The notes beneath the pieces were generated by a model. It was not told the origin of the DNA and did no database searches. It worked only from the letters and a program-made list of their open reading frames with translations. Positions 28,740 through 36,971 of a stretch of 64,000 nucleotides of DNA are shown here, piece after piece (within the stretch, counting starts at the first letter, position 1; each line of letters begins with the position of its first letter). Source of the stretch: Leptospira soteropolitanensis (GTDB lineage Bacteria > Spirochaetota > Leptospiria > Leptospirales > Leptospiraceae); assembly GCF_026151655.1 (NCBI RefSeq), contig NZ_JAMQPN010000001.1:310001-374000 (forward strand), given 5' to 3'. A program made the position numbers and the translations under genes.

Positions 28740-29318
28740 TTGGTTGAGAAGTCGTCAAAACTAAATAAAAGCGAAGAAATCCTTAACGCTGCATTGGAAT
28801 TATTTACTGCAAAAGGATTTGATGGTACGGCAGTTCCACTCATTGCAGAGAAAGCCAATGTAGCTGCTGGGACAATTTATCGGTATTTTGCTAGTAAGGA
28901 AGAACTAGTGAATAGTTTATTTCAACGATGGCAAGAAAGCCTATATAATAAAATCAAATCCGATTTTCCAGCAGAGGAAAACCCAAGAGAACAATTTCAC
29001 TGCATTTGGAAGTCAATGGCCGAGTTCCAAAGAGAAAACCCACTTGCTTTTGATTTTTTAGAAATGCAATACAATCTTCCTTATCTGGACAAAAAGAGCA
29101 TTGAGAAACGAGCGTTGCTTTTGAAATTCTTAACTCGATTTGCACATAACAATCGCAATATACTCAGAAACTTACCACCAGATGCTTTGATAGCAATTGT
29201 TTGGGGTGCTTTTGTTGGTTTGGTAAAAGGATCTAGAAATGGGAAAATAAAATTAGATTCGGCTTTTTTAAAAGAATCAGAAGAGCTAATGTGGATAGCA
29301 ATTCGTTTACCAACTTAA
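28740..29318 (+). CDS. TetR/AcrR-family regulator, FadR-like
   Basis: A 192-residue TetR-type regulator. The DNA-binding domain spans about residues 10-55, with the helix-turn-helix AVPLIAEKANVAAGTIYRYF (31-50) and the following ASKEELVNSLF. The recognition helix is very like that of the acyl-CoA-responsive B. subtilis FadR (GTIYLYF) as I remember it. The C-terminal domain is helical with no signature. It is divergent from the ten-gene operon, and a palindrome fitting the FadR consensus lies between them, so it is the probable repressor. The start is TTG, behind ggaagtgagtatca. Confidence 0.85.
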   Translation: MVEKSSKLNKSEEILNAALELFTAKGFDGTAVPLIAEKANVAAGTIYRYFASKEELVNSLFQRWQESLYNKIKSDFPAEENPREQFHCIWKSMAEFQRENPLAFDFLEMQYNLPYLDKKSIEKRALLLKFLTRFAHNNRNILRNLPPDALIAIVWGAFVGLVKGSRNGKIKLDSAFLKESEELMWIAIRLPT

Positions 29319-29327
29319 AGACTACTT

Positions 29328-30530
29328 TTAATCTAAAGTTAAATCTACAAAAAAAGAATATCCCAATTCGTTAACACGGGAAAACACAATCACATTCTTT
29401 TTTAGTTCTTTGTCCCAATAAGGATCACTGACTTGCCAATTTTCTGAATCTCTGAAAACTTGTTTCACATGTTTATAAAAGAAAGGCATATAAGACCAGT
29501 TTTTCTGAATCAATAAAAGATTTTCGCTAAAACCTGTTTCGCTAGTGCGCTCGTAATAAGGCGACACTTGAGTACCCAACCAATCAGTTACATAAACTCT
29601 TTTAATATGAGAATCTAGTTTAAAAAAAGAGTGTGGATCAATAATCACTCGATTTTCTAACTTTATAGTTTTTAAATTAATGGAATTCAGTTTTGATTTT
29701 ATTTGTTTTTCAAATTCAATCTCAGTAGCAACTTCTCGTCGTTTCATTTCATGATACAATTGTAAGTGTGGAACTACTATGTCACAAATACTACGTTTAT
29801 CATGATTAAATTCTGAAGGTCTTCCAAGAAAATATCCCTGTAACAGACTTGCTCCTGAACTAATGGCACGATACAACTCTTCCTCCGTTTCGATGCCTTC
29901 AAAAAGTAATTGTGAACCTATACTTAAAGAAATCTGTTTCAAATATTCTAAGATGGATTGGTATTCTCTTTTCTCGATAGATTTTTTTAATAAATTTAAA
30001 TCAATTTTTATAATATCTGGCTTTATGGCACCTAATCGTTCTAAGTTGGATGATTCGGACCCAACATCATCCAAAGCAATACCGAAACCTTGTTCCCGTA
30101 AAAGTTCAACCCCTGCAGCTAAAACGTCGGTTCCGTAACTCCCAGATTTTTCCGTAATTTCAATGACAATTCTATTTAAAGGAATCCCATAACTATTCAC
30201 TAAATCAGAAATCGGTAATGTATTCGAACGGCTTTCTTCATATTCCAAAATCACTTGGTCGGGAGACATGTTTACAAATAAAAGGTCCTTTGTGGATTGA
30301 ATTTTAGTGAGTGCCAGTCCAAGTAACTGCCGATCGATTATACTCATTCGAAGTGCCGAAACATGAGGATCAGTAAACTCTGGGACAGCATCTAAGTTCC
30401 CTAAATCATCGCGTTTACGACCTAAAGATTCGTAAGCAACAACGGTCTGTTCCTCTACGGAAAAAATAGGCTGAAGTAAAGGGACATAATGATTTGCCTG
30501 TATAGGTTCCACTGTAGATTCCAAATTCAT
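29328..30530 (-). CDS. EAL-domain cyclic-di-GMP phosphodiesterase
   Basis: About 400 residues. The EAL domain has the signature as AYESLGR (ExL), then LFVNMSPDQ (Asn), VIEITEK (Glu), IALDDVGSES (Asp-Asp), IIKIDL (Lys), LLFEGIETEEE (Glu) and LLQGYFLGRP (Gln). All the usual metal and catalytic positions are therefore filled, so hydrolysis of c-di-GMP to pGpG is predicted. The C-terminal 130 residues, ending SRVNELGYSFFVDLTLD, resemble the PAS-like YkuI C-terminal domain. No TM segment is seen. I choose the start at 30530 behind ggaaaggaaacct; an upstream ATG at 30575 lacks a ribosome binding site. Confidence 0.88.
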   Translation of the reverse strand: MNLESTVEPIQANHYVPLLQPIFSVEEQTVVAYESLGRKRDDLGNLDAVPEFTDPHVSALRMSIIDRQLLGLALTKIQSTKDLLFVNMSPDQVILEYEESRSNTLPISDLVNSYGIPLNRIVIEITEKSGSYGTDVLAAGVELLREQGFGIALDDVGSESSNLERLGAIKPDIIKIDLNLLKKSIEKREYQSILEYLKQISLSIGSQLLFEGIETEEELYRAISSGASLLQGYFLGRPSEFNHDKRSICDIVVPHLQLYHEMKRREVATEIEFEKQIKSKLNSINLKTIKLENRVIIDPHSFFKLDSHIKRVYVTDWLGTQVSPYYERTSETGFSENLLLIQKNWSYMPFFYKHVKQVFRDSENWQVSDPYWDKELKKNVIVFSRVNELGYSFFVDLTLD

Positions 30531-30709
30531 AGGTTTCCTTTCCACCATCGTCTGTTTTAACGGAATAAAATTCAATAAATTAAACCAATCTTCGAGAAAA
30601 CCTAGTTTTTCACCGAATTTCAGGAGAAATAGACAAGTCTTGACCCCTTCCGCACTTTTTCTTAGACTCCCAGGAGGGGTAAGAATTCCCCGCTTCCATT
30701 TTAGTAAGA

Positions 30710-31423
30710 ATGAAACAAAAGACCAACACCCGCTTTTTACCCAAAGGGTTAAGCATATTATATGAAGACAGGGACATCCTTGTTGTAGACAAACCCGCCG
30801 GACTCCTTACGATCGCCACCGAATCGGAGAAATCAAAAACCGCTTATGCTGCTCTTATGGATTATGTAAAAAAAGGGAGCGAACGTTCTAAAAATAGAAT
30901 CTTTATCGTACATAGATTGGATCGAGAAACTTCAGGCATTTTAATCTTTGCAAAAACAGAAACAGCAAAACAAACACTCCAAGATTCTTGGGACAAAACA
31001 AAAAAAGTTTATTTGGCAGTGACTCATGGAGTGTGGAAAGAAAAGGCAGGCACCATCCAATCTTATCTTGTAGAATCCAAGGCGCATCGTGTTTATTCTA
31101 CTGACAATGCTGAGTTAGGAAAACTATCCAAAACAAAATTCAAAGTTCTAAAAGAAACTCCTTTATACTCGTTATTAGAGATAGAATTACTCACTGGTCG
31201 CAAAAATCAAATTCGTGTCCATTTATCAGATAAAAAACATCCGATCGTTGGTGATACAAAATATGGGAACGATACTAGATCTTATCCAAGAATGGCATTA
31301 CATTCTTTTTCTATACAATTGACTCATCCGTTTAACAAAGAATCTCTTACATTTGAAACACAAATTCCTGCATACTTTACTGGACTTGTCGGTGGATACG
31401 AAAGGAAATTAAATGAAACATAA
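30710..31423 (+). CDS. RluA-family pseudouridine synthase
   Basis: A 237-residue RNA pseudouridine synthase. The core has LYEDRDILVVDKPAGLLT (about 16-33), the catalytic HRLDRETSGILIFAKT (about 66-81; Asp in RLDRETSG is the nucleophile), LEIELLTGRKNQIRVH and the late YPRMALHSFSI. No S4 domain is present, so it resembles the short RluA/TruC-like group that modifies rRNA or tRNA. The target site is not predictable. The HAD phosphatase gene overlaps its end by 11 bp, forming a two-gene unit. Confidence 0.9.
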   Translation: MKQKTNTRFLPKGLSILYEDRDILVVDKPAGLLTIATESEKSKTAYAALMDYVKKGSERSKNRIFIVHRLDRETSGILIFAKTETAKQTLQDSWDKTKKVYLAVTHGVWKEKAGTIQSYLVESKAHRVYSTDNAELGKLSKTKFKVLKETPLYSLLEIELLTGRKNQIRVHLSDKKHPIVGDTKYGNDTRSYPRMALHSFSIQLTHPFNKESLTFETQIPAYFTGLVGGYERKLNET

Positions 31424-32054
31424 AGGTTTTATCTTTGATATGGATGGTGTGGTTGTAGACAATCATTCCTTTCATTTCAAAGCTTGGATGGCATTCGCTA
31501 AAAAATATAACTTTTCACTCAATTCAGAAATCTATCGAGATACTTTTAATGGTAAAACCAATACAGATCTGTTCAAAATGATTTTTGGAAATATTTCAGA
31601 GAAGGAAATCAAAACTTATGGAGATGAAAAAGAAAGTTGGTACCAAGAATTATATAAAAATGAAATGAAACCACATACGGGTCTTGTGAATTACCTGCAA
31701 TTTTTAAAAAACAATCACCTTAAGATAGCTCTTGGAACTTCTGCACCTACGATGAATGTCAATTTCACTCTTGATACTTTGTCTTTAAGACATTTTTTTG
31801 ATGTGATTGTAGACGGACCAATGGTCAGCCAAGGAAAACCTCACCCACAAGTTTATGTACTTTGTGCAAAAGCTTTAGAACTAGATCCTAAAGATTGTGT
31901 TGTATTTGAAGACTCGCTCGCAGGTTTACAATCTGGAAAATCAGCAGGATGTTCCATCATCGGTGTGGCCACATCTCATACGGAATCAGATCTAAAAAGT
32001 CACGTAAACCATATTATACATGACTTCACAGACCCATCGGTTTTTCTTTTATAA
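31413..32054 (+). CDS. HAD-superfamily phosphatase/phosphoglucomutase-like
   Basis: A 213-residue HAD subfamily IA protein. Motif I is FDMDGVVVDNHSFH (8-21, nucleophile Asp and general acid two residues later), motif II is the Thr/Ser in ALGTSAP, the Lys in GKPHPQVYV is motif III, and VFEDSLAGLQSG is motif IV. The cap insert after motif I and the KPxPxxY segment resemble beta-phosphoglucomutase and related sugar-phosphate phosphatases. The precise substrate cannot be read. It overlaps the pseudouridine synthase gene and ends 7 bp before a convergent two-component gene. Confidence 0.88.
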   Translation: MKHKGFIFDMDGVVVDNHSFHFKAWMAFAKKYNFSLNSEIYRDTFNGKTNTDLFKMIFGNISEKEIKTYGDEKESWYQELYKNEMKPHTGLVNYLQFLKNNHLKIALGTSAPTMNVNFTLDTLSLRHFFDVIVDGPMVSQGKPHPQVYVLCAKALELDPKDCVVFEDSLAGLQSGKSAGCSIIGVATSHTESDLKSHVNHIIHDFTDPSVFLL

Positions 32055-32061
32055 ACAAAGA

Positions 32062-32991
32062 TTACTCTTGAAAGTCGGTAAGTAAATTTCCCTTTTTATT
32101 GGATAAATCAATCCGAATGACGGCCGTTCTACCTTCGTCAGTATAAGAAAGGTCATCAAAAGATAATTTACGTGCCATAAATATCCCTCGGCCATGCGTT
32201 TTAAAAGCATTCTTTGTCATTGCTTCCACAGACAAATACCTTTGCCAATCAAAACCTTTTCCTTGGTCACACACTCGAATTTCAATTCGTTCTTCGTTTT
32301 TTTCAAAAGTTACTTTTACAAATTTATCTTTAAATTCGGGAGTTTCTAACCGTCTGAATATTTCTTCCATTAATTTATCGTTATCATGAAGTTCCGATTT
32401 TTCCTGATAAGATATACCCAAGTTTCCATGTTCAATGGCATTATTTAAAATTTCCATAATACCAGTTAATACACGTTCTGGATCTGGACATGCGTTTGCA
32501 AGTAACGGTGCCAACTCATGAGACTCTCGAATAGAACGAATGCGAAATTCACCGGTAATCATATGTCGAAGAGCACCCATACCTTTATGAAGGTCTTCCT
32601 TCGCACGTTGGAGTTTAATAAAATGTTCTACAGCCGTTTGGACAATACGAACTAATAAAGTTCGAGAATACGGTTTCGTTAGATAATAAAAAGCACCTGC
32701 ATCCAATCCCTCTGTCATATCTGTCACAGAACTCATAGCTGTTTGAAAGATAACTGGAATATCCTTATACTTTTCAGAACGTTTAATCTTTTTTAAGAGT
32801 TCGATCCCATCCATTTTTGGCATGAGTCGATCTAAGATAATTGCATGGAATAATGTTGAATCTGCACTAAGGATTTGAAATGCTTCTTCTCCATCCTTCG
32901 CTTTCACAACATTAAAACCTTTATCAGAGAGAGATTCATCAATGATCATCAAATTGATCATTTCATCATCTACAGCGAGTAAGTTAATCAT
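32062..32991 (-). CDS. Response regulator with anti-sigma/HATPase output domain
   Basis: A 309-residue fusion. Residues 1-120 are a receiver domain with acidic pocket VDDE (7-10), phospho-acceptor Asp54 (ILDRLMPKMDG) and the conserved Lys in YYLTKPYS. Residues about 160-300 are a GHKL ATPase of the RsbW/SpoIIAB type, with the N-box ILNNAIEHGN and the G1 box VCDQGKGFDW, and RGIFMARKL in the lid. This suggests a phosphorylation-gated anti-sigma or serine-kinase output. It overlaps the upstream kinase gene by ATGA, so they are probably partners. A STAS protein lies at 55332, as a possible partner-switching component. Confidence 0.85.
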   Translation of the reverse strand: MINLLAVDDEMINLMIIDESLSDKGFNVVKAKDGEEAFQILSADSTLFHAIILDRLMPKMDGIELLKKIKRSEKYKDIPVIFQTAMSSVTDMTEGLDAGAFYYLTKPYSRTLLVRIVQTAVEHFIKLQRAKEDLHKGMGALRHMITGEFRIRSIRESHELAPLLANACPDPERVLTGIMEILNNAIEHGNLGISYQEKSELHDNDKLMEEIFRRLETPEFKDKFVKVTFEKNEERIEIRVCDQGKGFDWQRYLSVEAMTKNAFKTHGRGIFMARKLSFDDLSYTDEGRTAVIRIDLSNKKGNLLTDFQE

Positions 32992-34604
32992 CGGAGTCCT
33001 TCACGAGAACAAGGAATTAACATAGTAAAAATTGCTCCTTTTGTTTCATGGTTCTCGGCATACAACAATCCGTGGTGGTCATTGACTATTTCTCTGGAAA
33101 TAGACAAACCAAGGCCTGTACCTTTAGTCCCAGCTTTCACTTGTTTGGATTGGATGAATTTTTCGAAAATTTTATCCAAGTCTTCGGGAGGAATTCCTGG
33201 TCCAAAATCACGAATTTGTATTCCGATACCGTTGACATATGACTGAGTTTTTCTCGGAATAAATTCCCTTCGAACCATACTAATTTCAATATTAGTGTCA
33301 TTTGGGATGAATTTTAGTGCATTTGAGAGAATATTTCGTATCACCTGTTGGATTCTTTCATAATCGAACTCTGCTTCCCAGCGTTCTTCCTTATCTAGTA
33401 AAACAACCGTGATCCCTCTTTTTTCCAAAATCACTCGCATTTCGTTGATCACAAACTTTGCCGTTTCTTTCAGACAATTTTTTTCAAAAAGATAGCGCAT
33501 TTTGCCGGATTCTAATTTGGCAATATCTAAAAGATTTTCTAACAAACCTAACAATCGTTTACCGGACGAATCGATTATTTGAAAATACTCTTTAATTTTT
33601 TCGGGGGCAACTGATGCAGACTTCTCTTCCCCTAATTCTGCATAACTCAAAATGGCATGAATTGGTGTTTTTAGTTCATGAGAGATGTTAGCCAAAAAGA
33701 GAGACTTCATATAGGAAGCTTCTTCCGCAATGTTTTTGGACATTTTTAAGTCCATCGTTTGGCTTTCTACCAATTCCTCTAAATGATTTCTATATTGGTA
33801 TAACTCTTGTTCTTGGATTTTCCTTTGACTAATATCTCGTAAAATTCCAGTAAACATTTTCCCTGATTTAGTTTTGAATTCACCCACGGACAATTCACAA
33901 GGAAAAATTTCACCTGACTTCCGTTGTGCCACAAGTTCTCTTCCCACTCCGATGATATGTTGCGTCCCTGATGCTTTATATCTTCTTAAGTACTCATCAT
34001 GTTTTTCTTTATATTCACCAGGAATGATCATCGTAACATTTTTTCCAATGACTTCATCATGTGTATATCCAAAGGTATTTTCTGCTGTTTTGTTAAAAAA
34101 CTGGATAATACCTTCATCATTAATGATGATAATGGAATCAGCAGCATTTTGTGCCATCGATAGGAATCTCGATTCACTTTCTAAAAACGCATTCTCCAAT
34201 CGTTTCCTTTCTGTGATGTCCCTATGATTGGACATGATATATCCTTCATAGAGAACTACAAACCGAACTTCCACATATCGAATGTTTGGTTCTATACCGT
34301 AGGAGTATTCTTTCCAAAAGACCTGGCTTTTTTTCTCAGATAAATATGCCAACGCTTCTGCAGTGATTTCACGTAAGTATGGAGGTAGGCCCACATCGAT
34401 ATGTTTGCCAAGTAGTGTTTCCGGTTTATCTCCAATATTGACAAACCTGGATGTTTTATAATCTACGATGAATCCATCTCGATTGATTTTGAGCCAAAAA
34501 TCTGGATTGGACCTAAGTAGGTTTTCCAATTCCCGAAGTACAGCTTCCGGCGGAAAGTCGGAAGGATTCTGCCAAATACGGGCAAATGAAGAATTTGGTG
34601 CCAT
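32988..34604 (-). CDS. PAS-domain sensor histidine kinase
   Basis: A 538-residue soluble kinase. It has a first PAS-like region at about 30-130 (FWLKINRDGFIVDYK), a second PAS at about 145-260 (ADSIIIINDEGIIQFFNKTA, GYTHDEVIGKN) with PAC-type end GILRDISQRK, a HisKA domain with FLANISHELKTPIHAIL (phospho-His in SHELK), and HATPase_c with NILSNALKF, RDFGPGIPPED and KGTGLGLSI. No TM segment is present, so it senses a cytoplasmic signal. Its gene overlaps the downstream REC/ATPase gene. It is divergent from pyrD with about 100 bp between. Confidence 0.92.
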   Translation of the reverse strand: MAPNSSFARIWQNPSDFPPEAVLRELENLLRSNPDFWLKINRDGFIVDYKTSRFVNIGDKPETLLGKHIDVGLPPYLREITAEALAYLSEKKSQVFWKEYSYGIEPNIRYVEVRFVVLYEGYIMSNHRDITERKRLENAFLESESRFLSMAQNAADSIIIINDEGIIQFFNKTAENTFGYTHDEVIGKNVTMIIPGEYKEKHDEYLRRYKASGTQHIIGVGRELVAQRKSGEIFPCELSVGEFKTKSGKMFTGILRDISQRKIQEQELYQYRNHLEELVESQTMDLKMSKNIAEEASYMKSLFLANISHELKTPIHAILSYAELGEEKSASVAPEKIKEYFQIIDSSGKRLLGLLENLLDIAKLESGKMRYLFEKNCLKETAKFVINEMRVILEKRGITVVLLDKEERWEAEFDYERIQQVIRNILSNALKFIPNDTNIEISMVRREFIPRKTQSYVNGIGIQIRDFGPGIPPEDLDKIFEKFIQSKQVKAGTKGTGLGLSISREIVNDHHGLLYAENHETKGAIFTMLIPCSREGLR

Positions 34605-34704
34605 TTTCGTAAGGTCCTGATAATGAGTCTCTAGAAGAACGCTATTTTCGGAAAGAAATTGTAAGAAAAGAGTGCGAAAAAAGAATCAACGTTAAGGTTC
34701 TCTC

Positions 34705-35775
34705 TTGTTTTACAATCACCTGATCAAACCAATCCTATTCCACTTGGACCCAGAATCTGCACACCATTTGGCAGCAACGTTCCTTTCACTTTCGCAAAAG
34801 ATCCCCTTTTTCCATAAGACACTATCTTCTATATTAGAATACAAATCGAAACGGCTGGAACAAACCATCCAGGGAATCCATTTCCCCAATCCATTAGGAC
34901 TTGCCGCAGGATTCGACAAAACAGCAGAGCTTTTTCCCACAATGATTCATATGGGATTTGGATTTATCGAAGTAGGAACGATCACTGCGAAAGGACAACC
35001 AGGCAACGACAAACCTAGACTCTTCCGTTATCCCAAACATAAAGCCCTTATCAACCGAATGGGATTCAATAATCCTGGGGCCGACATTGCCGAGTCCAAT
35101 ATCAAAAAACAAAAAAAGACCGGTGTACGGGGAATCAATGCGGGAAAATCCAAAGTCACAGAATTAGAAAATGCAGTCGGTGACTATGTATATACGCTTC
35201 AGAAATTAGTTCCCTATGGGGATTATGCTGTGATCAATATCAGCTCTCCCAACACTCCAGGTTTGCGTTCCCTCCAAACGAAAAAAACGCTTATTGATCT
35301 CATCGAAGGAATCCAATCTGCATTCAATAACAAGTTTCCCATTCCTTTGTATTTAAAATTTGCACCCGATCTCACCGAAGAGGAATTAATCGAAAATCTA
35401 AAAGTATGTTTGGATTATAAAATTAATGGAGTCATTCTGACCAACACGACACTCAATAAAGATGTTCTCGGTGAAAAAAATCCTGAGGAAGGAGGACTCT
35501 CAGGAGGTCCACTCTTCGATAGATCCCTTCATTTTGTTACCCTTGCTTACAAAACTCTCCAAGGTAAAATTCCCATCATAGGTGTAGGGGGAATTGATTC
35601 AGGGGAAAAAGCAAAACGGATGATGGAGGCAGGTGCCAACCTGATTCAAATTTACACTGGTTACATTTATGAAGGACCGTTTCTTCCTTACCAAATTTGT
35701 TCTTATCTCGACAAAGTGGCAAAAGAAAAAAAACTCAATAGTATCTCTGAACTTGTAGGATCAGGAAACAAATAA
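34705..35775 (+). CDS. pyrD: Dihydroorotate dehydrogenase (quinone), class 2
   Basis: A 356-residue membrane-associated flavoprotein that oxidises dihydroorotate to orotate in pyrimidine synthesis with quinone as acceptor. Class 2 features are the N-terminal amphipathic helix (FYNHLIKPILFHLDPESAHH), FPNPLGLAAGFDK (FMN site), INRMGFNNPG, the active-site loop INISSPNTPGLR with catalytic Ser, and GGLSGGPLF with GVGGIDSGEKA. The start is TTG at 34705 behind gttaaggttctctc. The stop overlaps the next gene's ATG (TAATG), indicating co-translation with the rlmD-like gene. Confidence 0.94.
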   Translation: MFYNHLIKPILFHLDPESAHHLAATFLSLSQKIPFFHKTLSSILEYKSKRLEQTIQGIHFPNPLGLAAGFDKTAELFPTMIHMGFGFIEVGTITAKGQPGNDKPRLFRYPKHKALINRMGFNNPGADIAESNIKKQKKTGVRGINAGKSKVTELENAVGDYVYTLQKLVPYGDYAVINISSPNTPGLRSLQTKKTLIDLIEGIQSAFNNKFPIPLYLKFAPDLTEEELIENLKVCLDYKINGVILTNTTLNKDVLGEKNPEEGGLSGGPLFDRSLHFVTLAYKTLQGKIPIIGVGGIDSGEKAKRMMEAGANLIQIYTGYIYEGPFLPYQICSYLDKVAKEKKLNSISELVGSGNK

Positions 35776-36971
35776 TGACAACAAGTCCAGGAACAAAAAT
35801 CTGCACTCATTTCGGAACCTGTGGAGGTTGTAATTATCTAGACATCGATTACACCAAAGAACTTCGAAAAAAAGAACAAAACATCAAAGAACTTTTTAAA
35901 ACTTATCGCCATTTAGAATTTCGAACCATTGTTCCTAGTCCTTCACCGGAATACTACCGTCACAAAATCCAACTCCCTTTTGGGCGTAGAAACATTGCCA
36001 ACAAAACCTTACTCACTTTAGGTCTATTCAATAAAGAATCTACATTTGTCCTCGACCAAACCGAATGCCAAATCCAAGATCCAGGTCTTACCGAAATTGC
36101 ACTGGCCGTCAAACAATGGGCGAGAAGAGAAGGACTACTTCCTTATAACGAAAAATCCAAACGAGGAATGATGAAATACCTTGTGGCAAGAAAATCTTTT
36201 TCTACAGGAGAAATCATTCTAGGTATTGTCACGGCTAAAGAAGATCTTCCTCATGCCAAAGATGCATCCAAAAGACTTCACACTGCCATCCAAAACAGAA
36301 TTGGGAAATCAGGAAAGTTTGGAAAAATTGTAGGAATCATCCAAAACATCAATACAAAACATACAACTATGGCTCTTGGTCGCGAAGAACATCTGTTATG
36401 GGGTAGACCTTACATCCATGAACATTTTGGAAAACATAAGTTTCGTGTAGGTCTTTCCACTTTTTTACAAGTAAACCCTATCCAAACTCCCAGTTTGTAT
36501 AATTTGGTTCTGGATGAAATCGAACCAAATTCCCGAGTCATAGACGCTTATTCTGGAATTGGTACCATTTCGTTTTGGATAGCCGGAAACTGCAAAGAAG
36601 TGATGGGAATTGAAGAAAATCCCAACTCACACAAAACCGCACTAGAATCAGTAAAATATAATAAAGTACATAATGTACGGTTTCGCAAAGGAAGGGTGGC
36701 TGAAGTATTACCAACACTTTTTGGAAAAAACTATGATACCTTAGTGCTTGATCCACCTCGCACAGGCCTTGGGGTCGAAGTGGCAGAAACCATTTTGGGA
36801 ATGGGTTTCAAAAAAATTGTCTATGTGTCTTGTGATCCTGTTAGTCTCCGAGAAGATACAAATTTACTGGCAAGACAGTACTTCTTAAATTCGGTGCAAC
36901 CAGTGGATATGTTTCCAAGAACCGACCACGTAGAAACCGTAGCCGTTTTTAGAAACAAAAGTCTCACATAA
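35775..36971 (+). CDS. rlmD: 23S rRNA (uracil-5-)-methyltransferase, RlmD/RumA type
   Basis: A 398-residue SAM-dependent m5U methyltransferase. The N terminus has an iron-sulfur cluster motif CTHFGTCGGC (Cys 11, 17, 20) plus a later Cys in QTECQIQ. The catalytic domain holds VIDAYSGIGTISFWIA (SAM site), LDPPRTGLG, and KIVYVSCDPVSLRED with the nucleophilic Cys. There is no N-terminal TRAM domain, so the target within the RumA/RlmD/RlmC group is not certain. The gene overlaps pyrD at its start and the convergent GMC gene by 8 bp at its end. Confidence 0.85.
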   Translation: MTTSPGTKICTHFGTCGGCNYLDIDYTKELRKKEQNIKELFKTYRHLEFRTIVPSPSPEYYRHKIQLPFGRRNIANKTLLTLGLFNKESTFVLDQTECQIQDPGLTEIALAVKQWARREGLLPYNEKSKRGMMKYLVARKSFSTGEIILGIVTAKEDLPHAKDASKRLHTAIQNRIGKSGKFGKIVGIIQNINTKHTTMALGREEHLLWGRPYIHEHFGKHKFRVGLSTFLQVNPIQTPSLYNLVLDEIEPNSRVIDAYSGIGTISFWIAGNCKEVMGIEENPNSHKTALESVKYNKVHNVRFRKGRVAEVLPTLFGKNYDTLVLDPPRTGLGVEVAETILGMGFKKIVYVSCDPVSLREDTNLLARQYFLNSVQPVDMFPRTDHVETVAVFRNKSLT

